Assembly: GCA_022545745.1 (NCBI GenBank)
Contig: JACZQL010000014.1
Coordinates: 1-10,250 of the forward strand
From: Deltaproteobacteria bacterium
Lineage (GTDB): Bacteria > Desulfobacterota_B > Binatia > UBA9968
DNA length: 10,250 nt
Direction: 5' to 3'
Each line of letters opens with the position of its first letter. Position 1 is the stretch's first letter. Under the pieces are notes generated by a model. That model was not told where the DNA came from, made no database searches, and worked only from the letters and a program-made list of their open reading frames with translations. A program made the translations under genes and the position numbers. Of this stretch, positions 7,208 through 10,250 are shown piece after piece.

Positions 7208-8072
7208 CAGCCATTTCCATGAGCCTCCTTACTTCCTCAGCCTTAGCCCCCACCAAGTTTACAATGAAATTTGCCTGGCGCTCGGAAATCCCCGCTTTAC
7301 CGATTTTTTTACCCTTGAGACCTGCTGCCTCAATGAGCCGTCCCGCAAAATCTCCTGGGGGATTGCGAAACATGGAACCAGCGTTGGGATATCCGGAGGG
7401 CTGGTTTCTTTTCCTCCTTTGGACGAGCTCGCGAACCTTGAGGCTTACCTCTCCCGCGTCTCCCTTGCCCAGACGTATCTGTACCCGCGTAACTACAGTC
7501 TCCAAAGGCAACCGGGCATTTCGATACGAAAAGACCAAATCCTGTCTGGTAAAATCCACAGGTTGTCCTTGAAGAGTCACTCCTTCCACTCGTTCCACCA
7601 CCTTCGCCATCTCAGAGCCATAGGCCCCCGCATTCATGACAAGCGCCCCACCCACACTGCCGGGTATCCCCTCCGCAAATTCCAATCCGGTGTATCCCCT
7701 GACCATCGCCTCTCGCGCCAATCGGGCCATGGGATAGGCCGCGCCTAGCGTGACCCGGGCCTCATTCCGTCCCTCCTGCCATTCGATTCCCCTGAACTCT
7801 GCCCCCAAACGAAGTACGGCTCCGCGCACTCCCAGATCGCTCACCAAGACGTTACTCCCTCGACCCAGGAGATAAAAAGGAACCCCATGTCGGCTCAGGG
7901 CACCCAATAGGGGAGCCAAGCTCGCACGGCTTTGAACATCGATGAAGAAATCCGCCGGGCCCCCGACCTTCATGGAGGTGTAGCGTGCAAGCCGCTCGTC
8001 CACCTTGCAATTCAAGCCGGAGATGGTTTTGAGCTCCTTGGTCAAGGGCTTTTCAAGATGTTCTCTATTCAT
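7098..8072 (-). CDS. murB: UDP-N-acetylenolpyruvoylglucosamine reductase, type II MurB
   Basis: FAD- and NADPH-dependent cytoplasmic reductase that forms UDP-N-acetylmuramate, the substrate of MurC. The 324-residue protein shows [13 protein letters not shown] (31-43) and [12 protein letters not shown] (68-79) of the FAD-binding domain, [24 protein letters not shown] (129-152), SYRNA with the active-site Arg184, and [20 protein letters not shown] (229-248) with the proton donor Ser233. The C-terminal [11 protein letters not shown] (300-310) carries the catalytic Glu303. The short PNAGS region fits the type II class lacking the extra E. coli loop. After GEW, where homologues usually end, there is a basic 14-residue tail ([14 protein letters not shown]) made partly of a short repeat. 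The ATG overlaps the murC TGA (ATGA), implying translational coupling, and the 3' end overlaps the ddl open frame. Confidence 0.97.
   Translation of the reverse strand: MNREHLEKPLTKELKTISGLNCKVDERLARYTSMKVGGPADFFIDVQSRASLAPLLGALSRHGVPFYLLGRGSNVLVSDLGVRGAVLRLGAEFRGIEWQEGRNEARVTLGAAYPMARLAREAMVRGYTGLEFAEGIPGSVGGALVMNAGAYGSEMAKVVERVEGVTLQGQPVDFTRQDLVFSYRNARLPLETVVTRVQIRLGKGDAGEVSLKVRELVQRRKRNQPSGYPNAGSMFRNPPGDFAGRLIEAAGLKGKKIGKAGISERQANFIVNLVGAKAEEVRRLMEMAGAMVKRRCGVQLEPEVQFLGEWKVRSAERKVRSHSR
7110..7142 (-). repeat. Short imperfect direct repeat at the murB/ddl junction
   Basis: Read on the minus strand, AAGGTCCGGTC recurs 21 bp later as AAGGTTAGGTC (9 of 11 identical), coding [11 protein letters not shown] at the MurB C-terminus. 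It lies after the conserved end of MurB and before the conserved start of Ddl, a stretch that matches neither family. It resembles short intergenic repeat material that is read through rather than conserved protein. Only two copies are seen here. Confidence 0.4.
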
Positions 8073-9442
8073 CCGTGCAATGACTCCACTAAGGCCTCTC
8101 CAACCTTATAGATATCCCCCGCTCCTAAAGTTAAAACCATATCGCCGGCCTTGAGTTTCGGGAGCAGTTCTTTCACGATATCTTCCTTGTTTGGAACAAA
8201 TTGAATTTCCATATGCCCCCTGCGTTTGATGGCTCTATAAAGTAACTCAGAGCGCACATCAGGGATCTCTTCCTCCCCCGCAGGGTAAATTTCTGTGAGG
8301 ATCAACCGGTCAACGCCATCAAAGGCGGTCACGAATTCCTCAAAGAGATCCCGGGTACGGCTGTAACGATGGGGCTGAAAGATTACCGTCAGTGGGCGAC
8401 TCCAGCCGTCACGAATGGCCGAAAGCGTGGCGCGTATTTCGGTTGGATGATGCCCGTAATCGTCGATCACCATAATGTTCCCGGGTTCTCCCTTGATCTC
8501 GAAGCGGCGGTGAATACCCATAAAGGCTTCCAAGGACTCCGAGATTCGTTCAAAGGGGATCCCCAACTCTTGCCCAATGGCCACCGCCGATAGGGCATTG
8601 GTGACATTGTGGCGGCCCGGCATGTGGAGTCTCATCTCACCAAGGGAGTGAGATTGATGATGAACCGAGAATTTTATCTCCATGCCATTCGCTTGGAGGT
8701 CCCGGGCATAGAAATCCGCTTCCGGTGAAAGGCCATAGGTCACATATCGTTTTTTCACCTTCGGCAACAGGCTACGTACGTTGGGATCATCGAGGCACAA
8801 GACCGCCTGACCGTAGAATGGGACTTTATTGATGAAGTCTAGAAAACTCTCTTTTAGGCGATCCATGGACTGATAAAATTCCAAATGTTCGCGATCAATA
8901 TTGGTGACCAAGGCAATGGTAGGGGTTAACAGGAGAAAGGTACCATCACTCTCATCTGCTTCGGCCACCAAGTATTCCCCCTGCCCCAACCTGGCGTTAC
9001 TGCCCAGGGATTTGACACGCCCCCCAATCACCATGGTGGGATCTAGGCCGGCAGCACTGAGAACCGTGGCGATCATCGAAGTGGTGGTGGTCTTACCGTG
9101 ACTTCCCGCCACTGCCACCCCATATTTCATTCGCATCAGCTCTGCTAACATCTCTGCCCGCGGGATCACCGGAATCGTGCGCTTGCGGGCCTCGAGGACC
9201 TCCGGGTTCGAAAATTTCACTGCCGATGAGATCACGACTACTGAAGGGTTGGACTCCAGATTGGCTTCCCTGTGTCCAATGACGATTCGGGCGCCCATGG
9301 ACTGGAGTCTCTGGGTCGTTTGGCTCTCGTAGAGATCCGACCCACTCACCTCGTAGCCCAAGTTCAATAGGACCTCTGCAATCCCGCTCATACCAATCCC
9401 ACCAATCCCAACAAAATGGATCCCGTGCTTTCTTTGCAGCAT
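8069..9442 (-). CDS. murC: UDP-N-acetylmuramate-L-alanine ligase
   Basis: Mur ligase that adds L-alanine to UDP-MurNAc with ATP hydrolysis, the first amino acid of the peptidoglycan stem. The 457-residue protein has the N-terminal Rossmann domain [17 protein letters not shown] (9-25), which binds the UDP-sugar, the ATP-binding P-loop GSHGKTTTT (113-121), and EADESDGT and [11 protein letters not shown] of the central domain. [41 protein letters not shown] and [13 protein letters not shown] of the central and C-terminal domains follow. These are MurC-specific rather than MurD/E/F signatures, and the length is typical. It begins 24 bp after the murG stop, with a weak AGG just before the ATG, and its TGA overlaps the murB start by 4 bp. 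Confidence 0.98.
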   Translation of the reverse strand: MLQRKHGIHFVGIGGIGMSGIAEVLLNLGYEVSGSDLYESQTTQRLQSMGARIVIGHREANLESNPSVVVISSAVKFSNPEVLEARKRTIPVIPRAEMLAELMRMKYGVAVAGSHGKTTTTSMIATVLSAAGLDPTMVIGGRVKSLGSNARLGQGEYLVAEADESDGTFLLLTPTIALVTNIDREHLEFYQSMDRLKESFLDFINKVPFYGQAVLCLDDPNVRSLLPKVKKRYVTYGLSPEADFYARDLQANGMEIKFSVHHQSHSLGEMRLHMPGRHNVTNALSAVAIGQELGIPFERISESLEAFMGIHRRFEIKGEPGNIMVIDDYGHHPTEIRATLSAIRDGWSRPLTVIFQPHRYSRTRDLFEEFVTAFDGVDRLILTEIYPAGEEEIPDVRSELLYRAIKRRGHMEIQFVPNKEDIVKELLPKLKAGDMVLTLGAGDIYKVGEALVESLHG

Positions 9443-9466
9443 AAACCTGATATTACAATCACCGCG

Positions 9467-10250
9467 CTACCCTTGAAAGAGGGCGTAACACTCATCCACT
9501 ATCCTTTTGGCCGCCTCGGGTCTCCCCATCTTCCGGGCTGCTTCACCCATAGCCTCAAGCCGTTTGCGATCCCCATGGAGGTCGCGGATCAGCCCAGCGA
9601 GTCTTTCACCATTCAATTCTTGATCCAGGATCATCTCCGCGGCTCCACATGCCTTAAGGGCTTGGGCATTTAACCTCTGATGATCATCCGCCGCATAGGG
9701 ATAGGGAACCAAGACTGCCGCTTTACCGAAGGCAGTGATCTCAGCAATGGTGGACGCCCCCGCCCGGCACACAATGAGGTCCGCCCTTGCATAGGTCTGG
9801 TCCATGCGGTCAATAAACGGATTGACCTCCGAGTTGAATGGGAGTGAGGAGTAAGCATCCTGGATTAGGTTGTAATCCATCTCCCCAGTCTGGTGAACCA
9901 CCTGTAGGCCCCCGGCCAAATCCTTAAGCCTCCCCAGGGCATCAACCACACACATGTTAATCCTGTGTGCCCCCGCACTACCTCCAAACACTAAGAGCGT
10001 GAGCTTATCTTCTGTGTTGACCGGCGGCAGGTCTTGCCACCGCACGGGTGTGCCTGTCTCCACCACCTTGGAATGTGGAAAATAGGGGGTGCTTTCCTTA
10101 AAGGTAGTAAACACACGGTTCACCACCCACCCCAAGATTCTGTTAGTGAGCCCAGGGCGCAGATTCTGTTCCATGATCGCACAGCGAATCCGTTTTACCG
10201 CCGCCGCAAACAGAAGGGGAGCTGAGGCATACACACCCAGCCCAATACAG
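9467..10250 (-). CDS. murG: Lipid II synthase MurG, N-terminal part outside window
   Basis: UDP-GlcNAc:undecaprenyl-pyrophosphoryl-MurNAc-pentapeptide GlcNAc transferase (GT28 family). It works at the cytoplasmic face of the inner membrane and converts lipid I to lipid II. The frame is open to the right edge, giving 260 residues, so roughly the first 100 residues are outside. From the first full codon at 10249, visible motifs are GLGVYASAP (3-11), MEQNLRPGLTN (26-36, the HEQN motif with Met in place of the usual His), LLVFGGSAGAHRIN (85-98, donor-site glycine loop), VVHQTG (117-122), CRAGASTIAEITAFGKAAVLVPYPYAADDHQRLNA (161-195, UDP-GlcNAc binding), and a C-terminal helix. The GTG at 10234 is internal to the protein and not a start. 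It precedes murC by 24 bp. Confidence 0.96.
   Translation of the reverse strand, partial: CIGLGVYASAPLLFAAAVKRIRCAIMEQNLRPGLTNRILGWVVNRVFTTFKESTPYFPHSKVVETGTPVRWQDLPPVNTEDKLTLLVFGGSAGAHRINMCVVDALGRLKDLAGGLQVVHQTGEMDYNLIQDAYSSLPFNSEVNPFIDRMDQTYARADLIVCRAGASTIAEITAFGKAAVLVPYPYAADDHQRLNAQALKACGAAEMILDQELNGERLAGLIRDLHGDRKRLEAMGEAARKMGRPEAAKRIVDECYALFQG

Noticed and set aside
6846..7748. 300-codon plus-strand open frame opposite ddl and murB
   Set aside because: It lies wholly opposite two genes with clear family motifs. Its translation is low-complexity, rich in S, P, L and R, with no recognisable domain: the usual antisense shadow of GC-rich coding DNA.
10162..10173. MEQN in place of HEQN in MurG as a loss-of-function sign
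   Set aside because: The first residue of this motif varies in MurG proteins from several lineages, and all other donor-site motifs are intact.
1..10250. Mobile elements, CRISPR arrays, tRNA or rRNA genes, defence or biosynthetic islands
   Set aside because: Nearly all bases are accounted for by housekeeping genes. I saw no regularly spaced repeats, transposase motifs, tRNA-like folds or abrupt change in base composition.

Overview
The window is ordinary, densely coded bacterial chromosome of moderate GC (a little over half by eye). It is dominated by the 3' half of a division and cell wall (dcw) cluster on the minus strand. Read in the direction of transcription, right to left, the order is murG (5' part cut off by the window edge), murC, murB, ddl, ftsQ, ftsA, ftsZ. 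This is the classic conserved order. It covers the last lipid II precursor steps (UDP-GlcNAc transfer, UDP-MurNAc reduction and L-Ala ligation, D-Ala-D-Ala supply) followed by three core divisome proteins. Gaps are short or negative: 24 bp, a 4-bp ATGA overlap, a murB/ddl overlap, 22 bp, 72 bp and 14 bp. This fits one polycistronic unit ending at ftsZ.

Left of ftsZ the gene content is less conventional. A two-gene plus-strand group (a small unrecognised membrane protein, then acpS) converges on ftsZ with a 39-bp gap. Divergent from it, and reading left on the minus strand, is mtnA (methionine salvage), whose 3' end overlaps the start of a plant/proteobacterial-type glutamate-cysteine ligase that runs off the left edge. 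The mtnA upstream region carries the best promoter in the window (TTGACG, 18 bp, TATACT), with a perfect 14-bp palindrome sitting on the predicted transcription start.

The organism is probably a Gram-negative-type bacterium. The FtsZ, FtsA and type II MurB sequences, together with a GCS2-family glutamate-cysteine ligase, suggest a deltaproteobacterial, Nitrospirota or NC10-like lineage. This is an impression from protein style, not a placement.

I found no mobile element, RNA gene, CRISPR array or defence system, and nothing that looks like an undescribed multi-gene system. The points worth a second look are local. FtsZ has a second, internal copy of its C-terminal partner-binding peptide. 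The mtnA promoter has an operator-like palindrome. The murB/ddl junction is odd, with no normal start codon near the Ddl core. There is an AT-rich hairpin just upstream of ftsA, an orphan membrane protein before acpS, and a sulfur-metabolism pair with overlapping genes.
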